Shown one piece after another: positions 13,101 to 26,700 of a stretch of 64,000 nucleotides of DNA. Position 1 is the stretch's first letter. Every line of letters starts with the position of its first letter. The translations under genes were made by a program, and so were the position numbers. The stretch spans positions 849,698 to 913,697 of the forward strand of contig ML133395.1 of the NCBI GenBank assembly GCA_003864495.1. Reading direction: 5' to 3'. The notes under the pieces are model-generated. The model saw nothing but the letters and a program-made list of their open reading frames with translations. It searched no databases and was not told the DNA's origin. The DNA is from Nemopilema nomurai (taxonomy: Eukaryota > Cnidaria > Scyphozoa > Rhizostomeae > Rhizostomatidae).

Positions 13101-16100
13101 CATGACCGTTCTTGCACGGCTTTTGCAAAGAAGGGCGTCGACATAATCTCTATCTGATTTTGTGCAAGCAAATGGCGTTGATCATCTTATGTTGTCTCGT
13201 TCATGCAAAACTATTGATTTAGTGGGTTCACATGATCCAGCAGCCACTGAAAATTGGCTACCCACCCCTGGCATCGTATTCGCCTACTTACCCCCGGTTA
13301 CTGGCAATTGCAGACTCTGTCACAAAAGGCGTTCTTGAGGCTCAATGCCATAGGTTTTTCGGGGAGGGGCACTTTGACTTAAAGCTATAAATGACATTTG
13401 CATTGCATTGGGAACGATATCCTAGACAGATTGTGATACTTTCATTCTTGCTCCAATGTGCTACTTTTGACCTTGCCCCAATGTGCAATTTTTTACCTTG
13501 CCCCAGTGTGCTACTTTTGACCTTGCTCTTACGAGATACTTTGCTTGTTCTTCGCAGACGTTGCCACAGATTGGTCAGACCATGCAATGTGGCACCCGGA
13601 AAAGAAGTTGTGGCTCCTCAAACCACGTGTTACATTGGAAACATATGGGGTCCTTGGCGACTGCTCGCTCCAGTTCACCCCTGTCCACAAGGTGCTGAAG
13701 TTACAGATGCCTGATCTACAGGTTGTCGATATGAGGCTGAATTTCTCCATTACCGTTTTCCATGCAATCAAAGAACTTTGCAGTGACTTTGGAATCAGGC
13801 ATCCAGAGGAAATGTCTGTTTTGAAACCGGCAGAGTTTTCGCCTCGTCGAAAGGACAAGATTAAGTCTACCAAGAGAAAAGAAAGGCGTGGGTCCATGGA
13901 GTCATCGGACACCAACCTCTCTTCCGGGAGCATCGAGAATGGCCGCCTGTCGACCGAGAGGCAAACAAGCACAGGCAGTGTGGGAAACCACGCCCCCAGC
14001 AGCCCCAGTTCTCCCAAGTCAGTCGTGAGCTACAAGAGCTCGAATTTCTCCTTCTCTGAGCCGGACAGTCTCAACCCTTACTCGACCTCTCTGTCGCCGA
14101 TGCTGGCCAACAGCCCGAATGCACCGAACCCGGATGCTCTGGAGTACATGACCCGGCCCAGGACCATTCAGGAACGTTCCGGATTGAATATTGGGTAGGT
14201 GCCTATTTTTGTTTCAAAGCGCCCAAAATGGCGACCGACCAGGTTGTGTGAGTCTTCATGTCGTAATTGCCAAGCAATCAGCTTAACTTCCTTGAAAGGT
14301 GAACCGATTGGGGTAAAAAAGCGGAACATATCCTCAAAAGGGGAGTTATTTTATATCTGTTCAAATGCCAGTTTCATTTAAGGATCTTTATTAGCAAAAT
14401 GTTTGAAAGTTTTTACAAGTGCATTAAGACGCAGATCGCAAGAAAAGGCCGACAGTGCGAAGCACGTAAGAAATGGGAATCGCAGAAATTGATCAAAGCC
14501 ATTAAGAAAGTGAAAGTCACACGTAATTAAATAACGAAGCTTGGAGAATTCCGAAGATTTCCAGTCTGTTTATAAACCTTTGACAAACCAAGTAAAAGGA
14601 ATTAGGCGGTGAAACTGAAACAAGTTTTGAATTTGCTGATTTCTTTTTAGAGGCGTTGCTTGGGAATATTTGTATGCATGGAGCTTCGGTCTATCGTTAT
14701 TAATTAATCTGACCGCCTTCATCATCGACCCTTGAATAGCCCTTACCCACCACATCATATTAATAGAAGCAGTGCTCTCATTTCAACGCTTCTTAAAAGC
14801 TAATGTAAACTATAAGCTGGACCAGAGTGCGTAGAATCAATCGAATTGCAGCTAGGATTTGGTTGTTGAAGCAGGGATATCAAGAAAAGGGGTTTTAGGT
14901 GGAGTGTTAATAAGGTGAACCTTTATGCAATTGGAGATATGCGCGCAGCCGATGGCCTATCAGTAATGAGAAATCTGGTGAAGTTGGTTGCAAAGCTGAA
15001 ATTTTTGCCTGTCAAGTTCTTTGGTCTCTTGAAAAATGCCAGTTCGCTTTAAATGTCATTTTGCTTTGAAGAATTCTCCAATTGCCCTTGATTGCCTCGT
15101 TAATCATTTTCATCGTTGTCAAACCCTGCACAGCAAAGTTGATTGGTAATGGAGTTTGCTCTACTTGGCGTGAATTTGTTATTAGAGTTCTGTTTGAATT
15201 AAGATTGCAGTCGGTCACTGCTTGTTGAACCAAAGATCCTTAAGATGTCTGGCTACAGCACAAGAGAGTTGAAACCCTGGTGTAATTTTAGTCTTATGTT
15301 TTGAGCATGTGTCTCCCTTCGTGTCGCTCGCGGTATCAGTTTGAAATGGGTGGTCATCCTTCTGTTCTTAAAATTGATCCTTTGCTAATTGCGAGTTATT
15401 GGCTCGGTTCGTTTCAAATCAATCCTAGTAAGGTACTATGTCACAATGAACACCCACCTTGAATATCAAGAAAACCTTCAATGCATCAACCCCGTGTCAT
15501 TCTCTTTTATTTCATTTTCTAAATTGCGGTTATTTTCTCACAAATGCCCATGTTTGGGAACAGTATGCCGCTTTTATACTCCAACTTTAGTCCCATTTTT
15601 TATGTCCGAAGAAATGCCCCGATTATGTATATATATGTTTGGCTTTGGTTTACTGTACGGGTACATCTTGCCGTTTTATTGTATCCTTTCACTAAAGCCG
15701 CGAAAGATCTAGTTGTGTTATAACTGTACATTAACTTCATAGTGAAATACAAAATGAAATGAGTAGAATTTCACATTGTCATCAATTCACTCACATTCAA
15801 TTACTCTTTTTTAGTTGGCTTGATTCTGCCAAGTCATTGATGGAGCAGGTGCGTTTTGCTGATCTTTTCTTGCTCCAACCTTCACGTCGCTCCCTTTTTC
15901 TCCTTTTTGGTTAGCTTCTGTTAAACGTCATTTACCACAGTTTCTGACGGTGCCATTTTCTATAAGTCCATTGAGGACTATTCGACCGGTGCACCTTGAT
16001 AACCATTGATCTTCTTTAGGACTCATGGTTAACATCCATCTAAATAAAGCAAACACTTTTACGATGGAGCCATGCTACAGTTAATTTGTTCTGTCACTCT

Positions 16101-19100
16101 TTGATCACTTAATTTCTCTCATGAATGTTACTTTTTTTCTTTCTTTTATTGTCATCTTTAAGGATTTGTTGTCATTCTTAGAATGTCTGATTCTATTTGA
16201 CTTCAACACCGGCAACGACTGTTTTGCAGGACATCAAAGAATTCGACTACCTGCTTTTCAAGTTCAAGTTTTTCAATTTCTTCGACATTAACCAGAAGGT
16301 AATGATGTTTGAAATGATCACTGATTGGAAGTCTTTCGGGTTGTGGTAACCACCTAGAAATCAAATTAAACGGTTTATGCAATTATGGAATCGTTTGTTT
16401 GTGATTTTATCATCTTTTACATTGTAATTATTTTTGCCCAAAGGAAGATGGCATGAGAATGATATGATTCTCGGTGCTTCTTTACATTGCTTGCTAATTC
16501 TTTTTTCTCTCGTCGTTTGTTTAGATCGACGAAGTAAGGATCAATCAAATCTACGAGCAAGCCAAATGGCAGATACTAACGGAAGAAGTGGAGTGCACCG
16601 AAGAAGAGGCTGTTACCTTCGCAGCGCTTCAGTTTCAAGTGAAAGCTGCAATGCAGTCGCCGCAAAACAACCAGAGTGCTGATGAAGTTGATGATATCGA
16701 TGCAGCGTTGAATGACCTGCAGGTAACTCGATTGGGCTGTATTCGCTTCTGAACGAGGCTCAATCAGACTTCTGAATGAGGCTCAATCTGACTTCTAAAT
16801 GAGGCTCTATCTGACTTCTGAATGAGGCTCAATCTGACTTCTAGATGAGGCTCTATCTGACTTCTAAATGAGGCTGCTGAATAGAGATTTTAATAAGAGA
16901 GATTGTTGTTCCTGCGTGAGATCATACGAGGCTGCTATTAAAAGATTTACTAAACAACCATAGTTGGTTGCCTATCTTGTTATGTTAATGCTTATTTGAT
17001 GGCTAGGCAATGTAACACCGCTTTTGATAATGAAGTTAACAGCTGCCGTTGGCTCTATAAATAATTATTTCCATGCATTGTGTAGCACCGAGCTGGGAGT
17101 GTGTGTGATTGGAATTAGACATTCATCAAAACAGGCCAGCCGGAATAGTAATTTGATCAATAACATTGTACGACTTGAATATCAGAAAGTGAACTCTCTT
17201 TATCAATACCTCACGAAATTATCTTGCGTATGTTTAATCAAGGAACCCTTTTTGAATGATTTCATCAAAGTATTTTCAGGTAGCAGGCTGTACGTATTTA
17301 TATCTCTGTAATGTCTATTTGTAGATGTCCTTAGAAGGAACAACAACGAAAAACCAAGGATCAAGCAAACCTGTGAGTGGAAATGTTTTGTATTTCCTGT
17401 TAGATGGTTAGATGCAATTGCTGTTGTATAATGTGATGCGACTCAAGAGCGTCTGTGTGCCCATAGCTAGCACAATTGAATCAGCATAGACAGAAAAATA
17501 TATCGTTCTGATCTATCAGCTAACAGATCTGCGTTGTAGATATTTAGAAATATTTTGTTTAGTAGAAAATTGATTTTTTTTGCATGACTGTTAAAGAAGT
17601 CCGATTTTTGATTACAAAAAAAGTTTATTTTTTAATCCATTCATTTAATCACATTTTCTATTATTTCTTTCTCTTTTCTTAGAGTTTGACTCAAATCCCA
17701 GAAATGAGTGACACATTGAACTTGATAAAGTAAGATGATCCAGTGTTATAATTCGTCTTCTTTTTATTTTCTCTTATCATGGAGGTTTTTCAACCCTTTA
17801 ACTTGAGCTTAAGACTTCGTTGAAAACAGGTATAAGTGTTTACGTTTGAATTTTTCTGTAATTTTGTCTTCCAATTTTTTTGTCTAAACAAATTGTGAAT
17901 TGTACCTATCTAATGTACAGGTCCAAAAAGCTTGGAATGAAAAGTGTTAAGCCATATTGGTTTACATTTAGAGGTAAGAGCTCTTTTTAGCATGCTTAGA
18001 ATTCACACTGACCACAAGGATCGATACTCGTTTATCGAGTTGAAAAGATGTATAATCAGAGGGACATACTATTACGAAGAATCTGGTACGCTTTGTGAAA
18101 AAATTACAAAATATTACACAAATCACAGAAAGATAAAAATCATTAAATATATCACAAAAATCATTGGAAAATTATTTTGATTTTCGAAGTAAAGAAAGTT
18201 TTGTACACTTCTTTCGGAGTGCGATGCCCCTCGGTATAATCGAACGCCATGGGTTCCCTAAGTAGTATGATCCTTAGAGAGGAAGTTTCTAGCAAAGCTT
18301 TTCCTCGGTTTTAGAGGGGGGACCATGCGTTATTTTAATAGCCATTATAATTTAAGTGTGTGTTTGATTCACTCTAGACACACACATCATGTATCACAAA
18401 AGTCAAGAAGAGAGCCGAGGTGCTCCTATCTTAAAGTTCAACCTTAAAGGTACGTGGCAGCTTTATTTCTCTCCTTATCGACCAATCCGTTGTTCAGCAT
18501 GAAAATTATCATCTGAAATTTTGTATCCCAAATATTTAGTGGGATTGTGAAATAATCTTTGTGGGATTGTGAACAGTTTTTTCTCAAAATGTATATAACG
18601 ATTGTTCTAAATATATTGTGAATTATGTCAATATTTTAATATTTAGGAATTACATGGCCTGCTTAGTGTTCTAGAACTGTTCCTTCTGAACTTGTACATT
18701 TTCTCGATGCAAATACTTATGAGGAGTTATTTACTTTCCGCAAATGTAACAGATGCCCAACTGTCCAAATGTTTTTTTCAGATTGCGAAGTCGTGCCGCA
18801 GGTGAACGTGGCCAAGAACAAGTTCAACATAAAGCTGAAAATCCCTGGGCCGGACATGGTGGAGCTTGAGCTCGGCTGCAACTCCGATCTCCAGTACGGC
18901 AGATGGATGGCCGCGTGCCGGCTGGCCTCGAAGGGGAAAAGCATGGCCGATCCTACGTACGATGTCGAGGTTGCTGGCATCAAGACCTTCGTCAGCATGC
19001 AACGCGATAACAAAGACGAACCTGATAACTCCGCAGTGGACAATTCGAGCATCCAGTGCGAAGACTTCGTGCCACCGAGAATTCTCAATAAACTGAAGAG

Positions 19101-21135
19101 CAAGCAGGTTTGCTTTCGTTTGTTTGAATCTGCACAAAGTTTTTAGTTATTCAAATGGTAATCCTCTGGTACCACAGAGAAGTGTTACTTACGTACATTT
19201 GAAAGCTCCTTTATTTTTTGCTTTCTGATTATGTGAAACGTCAGTCCAGAAAAAGTTATATATAACCATCCTCCGGCTGCAATTTTTGTAATTCAAACCT
19301 CCAAACCTACCAACTCAAAACAATTTTTTTTCTACAATCACTTTCATTGTTAGACAAAATTGCCATCCTCCAGCCCTGGAGACGCCAACTTTTCTGGACT
19401 CTGGAAACTGTGTTGCCAGTTAAAAAGTTACTATTTACCCAATAGCAGAAAACGGCAAATTACATACAATAGATAAATAGTTTTTACATACTTTAGTAAT
19501 TTTCGTCCTCCGATTATGCAGAAATCAGGAAACGACTAAAAGCTGAAAAATTGAACTTGAAAAGTACTCACGTGTAAAAATTGTGTATTTCCGCTGTTTC
19601 TGGCTGTTGAAAAGTTTTGTACCACGATGTTTACTATTGTTTGTTTCTTTTGATACACATTTTAATGACCTGTAGCGAGAATGAACCATTTCAATGTTTG
19701 TGTTATATTTGCATGGCTCACTGTCTCTCATCCTCATTAAGGTGGCGGCGAGAATCTTAGAAGCCCAATCTGGTTTCACCAAACTGACTTTGTTGGAAGC
19801 AAAAATGAACTACATTCGGCAATGGAAAGCGCTTCCTGAGTTCGGAGTAACGACATTCAATGTGAAATTCAAAAACATGCGAGCAAAAAGGGCGGTACGT
19901 CTGTTGTTTTCGTTTCTGCTTTTGTTTCTGTTTGTGTTTCTGCTTTTGTTTCTGTTTGTGTTTCTGCTTTTTTTCTGTTTGTGTTTCTGCTTTTTTCTGT
20001 TTGTGTTTCTGCTTTTGTTTCTGTTTGTGTTTCTGCTTTTGTTTCTGTTGGGTTTCTGCTTTTTTTCTGTTTGTGTTTCTGCTTTTTTTCTGTTTGTGTT
20101 TCTGCTTTTGTTTCTGTTTGTGTTTCTGCTTTTGTTTCTGTTTGTGTTTCTGCTTTTTTTCTGTTTGTGTTTCTGCTTTTGTTTCTGTTTGTGTTTCTGC
20201 TTTTGTTTCTGTTGGGTTTCTGCTTTTTTTCTGTTTGTGTTTCTGCTTTTGTTTCTGTTTGTGTTTCTGCTTTTGTTTCTGTTTGTGTTTCTGCTTTTTT
20301 TCTGTTTGTGTTTCTGCTTTTTTTCTGTTTGTGTTTCTGCTTTTTTTCTGTTTGTGTTTCTGCTTTTGTTTCTGTTGGGTTTCTGCTTTTGTTTTTTGTT
20401 GCTGATTTAGTTTCAGTTTTTTTCTGTTTTCGTTCCTCTTTTTGTTTCTCCTTTCGTTTCTCTTTTTGTTTCTGTATTTGTTTCTGTTGTTGTTTCTGCT
20501 TTCGTTTCTCTTTTTGTTTCTGTATTTGTTTCTCTTTTTGTTTCTGTGTTTGTTTCTCTTGTTGTTTCTGCTTTTGTTTCTGTATTTGTTTCTGCATTTG
20601 TTTCTGTATTTGTTTCTGCATTTGCTTCTGTTCTTGTTTCTGGTTTTTGTTTGCCCTGGTGGTCTACCAGGTATCCCACAATAAACATACAAATGATCGC
20701 AGATTGTCATCCTGCATTCGCAAGTGACCTTATTTCAGGAGATCCCATGTGTCTACAGTCAGAATTCTACTTTGCATATGCAAGTTCTTCATATGCAAGT
20801 TTGCTGTTGGCGCGATTCACTAATCATTTGCTGGCGTTTCCCCGCAGGAAATCCTTGGCATAACTCCAAGTCGCCTTGTAAGGATGGACCCTTCGACGAG
20901 AGAGACTTTGAAGGAATGGCGATACAGTGCCATGTGCTCGTGGGACGTGAACTGGGAAACCAAAGAAATGATCATCCAGTGCGAAGATGAGACCGTCGTC
21001 TTCTCGTGCTGCGGCTTCGATGTGAAAATCATCCATGAATTTATCGGTGGTTATATCTTCTTGTCGATGCGAAAAGACGTGAATTCTCCCCCCGAGGAGG
21101 AGCTGTTCTTCAAGTTAACAGGAGGCTGGGTGTGA
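10185..21135 (+). CDS. FERMT: Kindlin (fermitin family integrin co-activator), complete, 12 coding exons
   Basis: Exons: 10185-10320, 13558-14194, 15815-15848, 16230-16298, 16525-16722, 17325-17372, 17683-17729, 17921-17973, 18378-18449, 18782-19107, 19742-19894 and 20848-21135. They sum to 2061 bases (686 aa; human kindlin-2 has 680) and every junction is GT-AG and in phase. The F0 lobe (about 1-95) has [15 protein letters not shown] and DWSDHAMW. F1 has a Ser/Pro-rich loop (about 150-245). [12 protein letters not shown] opens F2, which is interrupted by a PH domain (about 390-505, with [16 protein letters not shown]). The F3 lobe ends [15 protein letters not shown] and KLTGGWV. Kindlins bind integrin beta tails and membrane phosphoinositides at adhesion sites and activate integrins together with talin (established knowledge). 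The integrin-contact Gln-Trp pair reads Ser622-Trp623 here. The 3.2-kb first intron separates the start exon. I chose the ATG at 10185 because the F0 fold begins just after it. Confidence 0.96.
13455..13540. repeat. Three-copy tandem repeat before kindlin exon 2
   Basis: A roughly 28-base unit containing AATGTGCTACTTTTGACCTT appears three times, the middle copy diverged. It ends about 20 bases before the acceptor of kindlin exon 2, so it overlaps the likely branch-point region. Confidence 0.65.
16747..16880. repeat. 23-bp tandem repeat in kindlin intron
   Basis: About six copies of a 23-base unit such as CTTCTGAATGAGGCTCAATC plus three bases follow directly after the donor of the exon ending at 16722. 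Copies differ mainly as CTTCTGAA or CTTCTAAA and as CTCAA or CTCTA. Confidence 0.8.
19905..20640. repeat. 24-bp pyrimidine-rich minisatellite in last kindlin intron
   Basis: The array is built from six-base words TTTCTG, TTTGTG and TTTTTG arranged as roughly 24-base units such as TTTCTGTTTGTGTTTCTGCT plus four bases. It starts about ten bases after the donor at 19895 and fills about 0.74 kb of a 0.95-kb intron. The last 220 bases are a more diverged block with CGTTTCTC and GTATTTG variants. It generates long stop-free frames on both strands (Phe/Cys-rich on plus, Lys/Gln-rich on minus). These are by-products of the repeat, not genes. Confidence 0.95.
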
Positions 21136-21895
21136 AACTTAGTTTGTGGTATCGAGGCTGTGAAGGTGGACAAGTATTCGTGGATCACGTCGTCTAAATG
21201 AATGCCTGTATCGAGTAAATTTGTTAACTGCAATTGTGATTTGTTTTTGTTCGAAAACGAGGGCTTTGTTGATAACCTGCATACTACGAGGCCGGCCTCC
21301 GAGAGCCAGCGCAAAAGTGCCACCCAACCCGATTGGATGTGGTCCTGGACTGCTTGCGCCTTTCAGATTCGACCGGCATTTATTTGCAAGGTAGCAGCTT
21401 TTGGGCAGAAAACCGTCAAAACAACCAATGAGACGGGTCCTTCAAAAGCAAGGCGGCTTCCTTCATTGGGTTTCGGGTGGTTTTTCCACCCTTCCCCCCC
21501 TTACACTGTCGATGAATTCACTAAAGCCCTTAGGCATTCCAGCAAAAATCAACCTACCTTAAATACTACCAGGTACAAATGAATCGTTTCTCAGCTGTTA
21601 TAATTCATGGAAGTTCTAACTTAAGGTATTTATTCAAAAGTGATCCATTCGACCCACCAAAGGCCTTTGGTTCTAAGTTAGTTTTCGATCTATTGAAATT
21701 CAGCGATTCGTATCTTTAACTGTTAGCTGTATCGTAAATATATCATATTTTGAATTATTGTATATAACTTAAATATCTAGCAAACATTGATGCAAAATAC
21801 CTAGGCTTTCGTTGATTAATCAGTTACTTTGCATTTTTGGCTTCTGATTTCAATTCTGTTTGTTTTTCGCTAGTTAAAACATTGTCTGTTGCATT

Positions 21896-21960
21896 TCTAT
21901 TGCCGATCGATTCTATGCCGATCGATTCTATGCCGATCGATTCTATGCCGATCGATTCGT
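21896..21960. repeat. 16-bp tandem repeat, four copies
   Basis: The unit GCCGATCGATTCTAT with one additional base repeats about four times without divergence. Each unit contains the palindrome CGATCG. Confidence 0.8.
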
Positions 21961-23134
21961 TCTCTAAAAAAGAAGTACCAAACAGCTCATAGTTACTTGG
22001 TTTTCTGTTTGAACATAATTCAAATTACTTTTTGTTCTTTTCACATTCATTCTCAGTTTTTTAAGTATTTCCAGTTCAGTTTGATTTTGCCTTTAGTTAC
22101 TGTTAGAATGATTAGATTCGTTACGCCTTCAGGAAATGTAGCGCGGATCTGTCATTTCGAGTGAACAGTCTTGATTATCACTTACTATTGAAAGAACGTT
22201 TTATATATCTTTGGAGATGCAGATCAAATAAGGCGACCAAATATTATAAGCCAAGAAGGTTGGTGGCAATCTTATTGTATGTAACAAATAGAATCTTTGC
22301 CAATCTTTAGAATGTAAAGTTCATTTTGCAGCAAGTAAACGAACGGACTAAAGCTTTCATCTACTTCGATGCAGTAGAACTTACTATATTGATTGCTTTT
22401 TATCATTAGCCAGAAGTTTTATTAAGCATTTGACCTTTTATATTCAGTTATTTTCCATATTTAATTAACTCATTAAAATGAAAGCAGCATGAAATGATTT
22501 ATTTGCTGTCTCTGGCACTACACATTGCTCTCTCTGGTCACGACTCCTCGACCCTTTTCGTCCCTGCTGGTATTAGATGGATCGCTATCTCAAATTTTTG
22601 GCACATGGATGTGATACGGATCTTACCATTACCCGAAGGTTGCATTGAACTTTATCTATTTCTGAAAGCTTTCCTTCATATAGTTTTTCGAAATGGAAGC
22701 GCCTTATTTAATTCTACCCTAAGCATGCTCCTTTTTGTCTCGTTGGTCTCCAATCATGTGAAGCTCATTCTGTGTGTTGTCCGGGCTACCTTGGGCGTAG
22801 TCTGGGAGCCACGGCCACTGTGGGATAAGCATTTTCTATGGCATGTGGAGAAAAGGGGAGACAGGAGTCGAAAAGCAAAAGTCGGCATGAAAAATAAGAA
22901 AGGAAGAAGTCATACTCGCACAAAAAATGCAACCTTGGTAATAGTGAATTTTATAAACAAGCCCTTCTTTTCAGGATATCGTTAAATTCAGGTATTGACT
23001 GAAGTGCGTGTGCAATGCTTTTTGCTGCTTGATTCAAGTAAATGAACCCCGTCAGCTCTTGTCCATGTGAAGTACGCCATTTTAAATTACTATAAAAGCA
23101 AGAAGAACCCCATAATTTCAAAACTGTGATTTAG

Positions 23135-23760
23135 CGGTACGGTCTGCAAAGTGAAGATACCCAGTTTGTCTTCTTAGATCTGTTCAAGGCCTTTGACAGG
23201 GTCTGGCATGAGGGGTTGCTTTTTAACAATCAAATGCAATTGTATCAATGGAAAACTTAGGCCATAGTTCACGATTACCTAGCAAATCGAAAACAACATG
23301 TAGTTCTGAGTGGAAAAAGTTCCTTATGGGCAACAATTTCTGCAGGGGTACCACAAGGATCAGTTTATAGCTCATTACTCATCCTTGTTTACATCGATGA
23401 CTTTATTGATAACGTGAATGGTAATATCAAGATGTTTGCAGACGATACATGCTTATTCTGTTGTGAAGATGATCCAGTGAGTAGTGCTCTAGAGTTAGAC
23501 GATGACGTAAACAAGATAAAATTATGGAATTGGCAATGAAGAATACATCCTAATGCTGGTAAACTAGTCATGTTCTCTTGAAATGAGGCCCACCCACCTT
23601 TACTGTTAGGAAATGATCTAATCACACATAAAAATGAAACATAAGCACTTAAGAGTAACACTTGATTCCAAAGTAGATTTTGCAAGCCATACCAGGCCGG
23701 CAGTATCGAAAGAAAGAAGAGACATTGCTATGACCTTTCAAAATACTGTGCTAAAGAAGT
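23135..23760 (+). pseudogene. Decayed non-LTR retrotransposon reverse transcriptase
   Basis: Plus-strand fragments in shifting frames read FVFLDLFKAFDRVWHEGLLF, then SAGVPQGSV, then the catalytic MFADDTCLF, followed by KHLRVTLDSK-like sequence. This is the core order of a LINE reverse transcriptase of the Jockey/CR1/L2 type. Frameshifts, an in-frame stop after the FADD region and missing segments show it is dead. No endonuclease domain or intact 3' end was recognised around it. Confidence 0.85.
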
Positions 23761-26700
23761 ACAAGTATTGACCAGAACTCACCCTATGTACGTGATTCTC
23801 TTTCACGTGTGCATTCTGCGGTAAAAAAATTAATATCCAACTGCAAATTTTAACGAACTGATTAACTTGTTTGACTGTCCGACACTGCCCTACCCCCAAC
23901 TTTCAATGATTCAACAATTCACCAAAATGTAATTATCTGCACATCATCCAATGAATGAAATAAAAAGTACATGCTTACAGGAAAGCTGGATTTGATGGCG
24001 TATCTTACTCCGATTCCATATTGCATACTGGAATTGAAGATGGAGGTGCTTGCTTGAAGACAACGCAAATCCAGAGCATCAAAAGGAATTGCGTTTGACA
24101 GCATCAAGCATCAAGCAGCTACAAGAAAGGGAACTTAGCTATCCAATTCTTGCATGACAAATACACATTCAGTCGCATTACAAGTTCTAACCATATTCTG
24201 TTGGTTTCTCAAGAATGGAAGTTGTAACGCAAGAAAAGAAGCAGAAAGCGTTGCATGCTTGCAAGTCAGACTGTGAGGCAAGATGTGCTCTATGCTGAAT
24301 CACGTAACACTTAGTCTGCGCCAACACTAGCTTTTGTGATGAGCTCCGACTTGCCGTAGCTGCATTTCTATGAACAAATACGAAGCAATTGATTCTCGAT
24401 CTGGTGTTGAGGATGACTAAATTTGAGCCATTGTACTGTTCAAACGTGCCAGTGTAGAGTTTTCCGACCAGGTTTGTGTCACTAGATTTGAACAAATACT
24501 ATGAAATGGGGTATCCACCAAATGTTCACCTATTAATCGAAAATGGTAACCCAACCTTGGGAGTTTCAAAAACCCCTTATTTCTATTCTGAGATCTCATT
24601 TACTCATAATTGAAGCAGCCATTGCTTTAAGGCCCTATGACAAAGGGTATTGCTCCATCTCTAGCCTAGCGATTTACCTTTTGTCAGTTTATTTGTGGAA
24701 TCAGGTGGTGTTGCTTTTAGAAATAGAACTGTATTGGCATCGACTAATCAGTATAAACTCTGATACTGTAGTTGTCGAAACGCAGCTGAGACTATTGAAC
24801 ATGTGTAGTGCATTTCTAGACCAGGCTGGAGAATTGTAGAGCACGAGTGGTCGTCTGGTGTGAAGCCAGCAGCAAGGCCCAGGTCTTCACGCAGAGACAC
24901 CTGTTCCGTCACAACAAGGCTTGCTCGATAAAGCTCAGACCATGAGGTGTACGCCGTGTGAGGGCCTCGTATTTTAGGACGCTAATTATAACTTTTGCTG
25001 ATACATATTAAGAAGAGCTGGCTGAAAATGAAAATATACTCCCATGTGCAATCCTTTCTTCAAAGTGCTGGAGTTTTAAATCAGACTGTGTGTTTTGTGT
25101 GTGGCTAATTGATGAATTTTTATTTGTTGTAGCACGAATGCTTATTACTGATAAGAATGAAAGTTGAGATATTTCAAAGTTGCTTTTTCATTTATGTGTG
25201 TGTGTGTGTGCTATAAATTAATTGGCAAGTTGGGTATATATCGGACAAGGTCTTGTCATGAAACTGATCCCGTATTTTTTTTAATGTGGTAAAAGCAGAT
25301 ATCATAGAAGCTTGTTGCTTTCTTCTGGTGATAGCTGTGATGTGTCAGAAGTTGTCTTTCCGCCAAAACCAACAGCATATCATGCATCATGCTCATGGGC
25401 TCCGACGCAGGTTGGAAAGTGGAGGGTCCAAGGGTGATTTTAACAATTATAACAAAATATGTTTAAAAAAGCTCTATTGTTTGAAACAAAAGTGAGGAGG
25501 CCATGGCCCCCCTTTCGTCGGAGGCCCTGATGCTGAGCCCTACCACATGGAAACTGGAATTTGGCCTACTTGCCAGGACTTGCCAGTGCAAGATAGTTGC
25601 CTACATGGGCTTTTCCTTTGTGGGCGTGACAAGTCCCTTGACAATCTAGTAGCTAGTTCAAGCAATAAGCAACTGAACAAGTTTTGTCCGAAATGTTGTT
25701 TATGCTCGTCTTAATAGTGTTTTTATTCCATTTTAAGAACTCTACGACATACCAGCTAGTAGGAAAAACTTTGTTGATTCAACCTTCATCTTAGCTTATC
25801 TTAGACGTAAATGCAAGGGGTAAGGATAGGTAGATCATTCCCTTTCAATATTTCTTGGAAGAAACGTTGAAGGATTTTAATGGGCTACTTGAGGCTGAAT
25901 TTGCTTAGTCAAACCAAATTCGAGCTTTTTAGACACTGATGACGTCATGTCACTCGTGGCTCTAGAGTAATGTACGACCAATATCCATAATTTCTGTAAT
26001 ATGCCATAATGCAGTTTCTTGTTAATCAATCACGCGATATGATCCTGCTTCCAAATATGAAATCCTCGCTCTTAAGATAAAAATCCTTGCTCACCACCCC
26101 CCCCCCCCCATAGAAGTGTTTATTTTGAATATTCTTAATGTACTGATTATAGTACCCTGCTTTCATCTTCAAATTGAGGACATAAGTTAAAATTCTGCTC
26201 CTTTTCAGTGTACTTTGCATTAACTTCATCCAAATTCAATCTCATTCTCTGTCAAGTGTCAGGCCAGGGAATCGTTGCAATTAGATTCTATTTTCTCTTG
26301 TGATTTGGACAAGGTTAACAGTACCCACATTGATCATTCAGACCACCTTTAATGATGCTTTCAAGTGACAATTTAAAACAGTTTTTTAGAGAATTTACAC
26401 CCTGAATCGCATCCTGTGTAGACACGCCCTAAAACTTGGAGGGCCGAGGCACGCTCAATAACAAAACAAATAATGACATTCCTTCAAAGTTGAAGACAAA
26501 GAGGCATTTACAAATAACCTTCCTCTGGGAATATGCGCTTCAAACTTGAAATAATCAGCTAACCATCACGAGTGACCGAGAAAATCAAAAAATTTCTCAA
26601 CTTTATAAATGTAGACAGTGTTTTTTCTGAACTTCCAAAAATTTAAGCATGCCATTACCCAACAGTCGTTTTTTGTTCAGGGAACACAGAACGACAAGGC

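Noticed and set aside
13529..14017. 162-codon minus-strand frame
   Set aside because: Antisense of kindlin exon 2; the plus strand gives a convincing kindlin with correct splice sites.
19757..20727. Long Lys/Gln-rich (minus) and Phe/Cys-rich (plus) open frames of 240-320 codons
   Set aside because: They are translations of the 24-bp minisatellite inside a kindlin intron. All frames are open because the repeat lacks stops.
22494..22985. 163-codon plus-strand frame
   Set aside because: No recognisable motif, no supporting splice signals, and inside a repeat-rich stretch. A chance open frame or transposon remnant is more likely than a gene.
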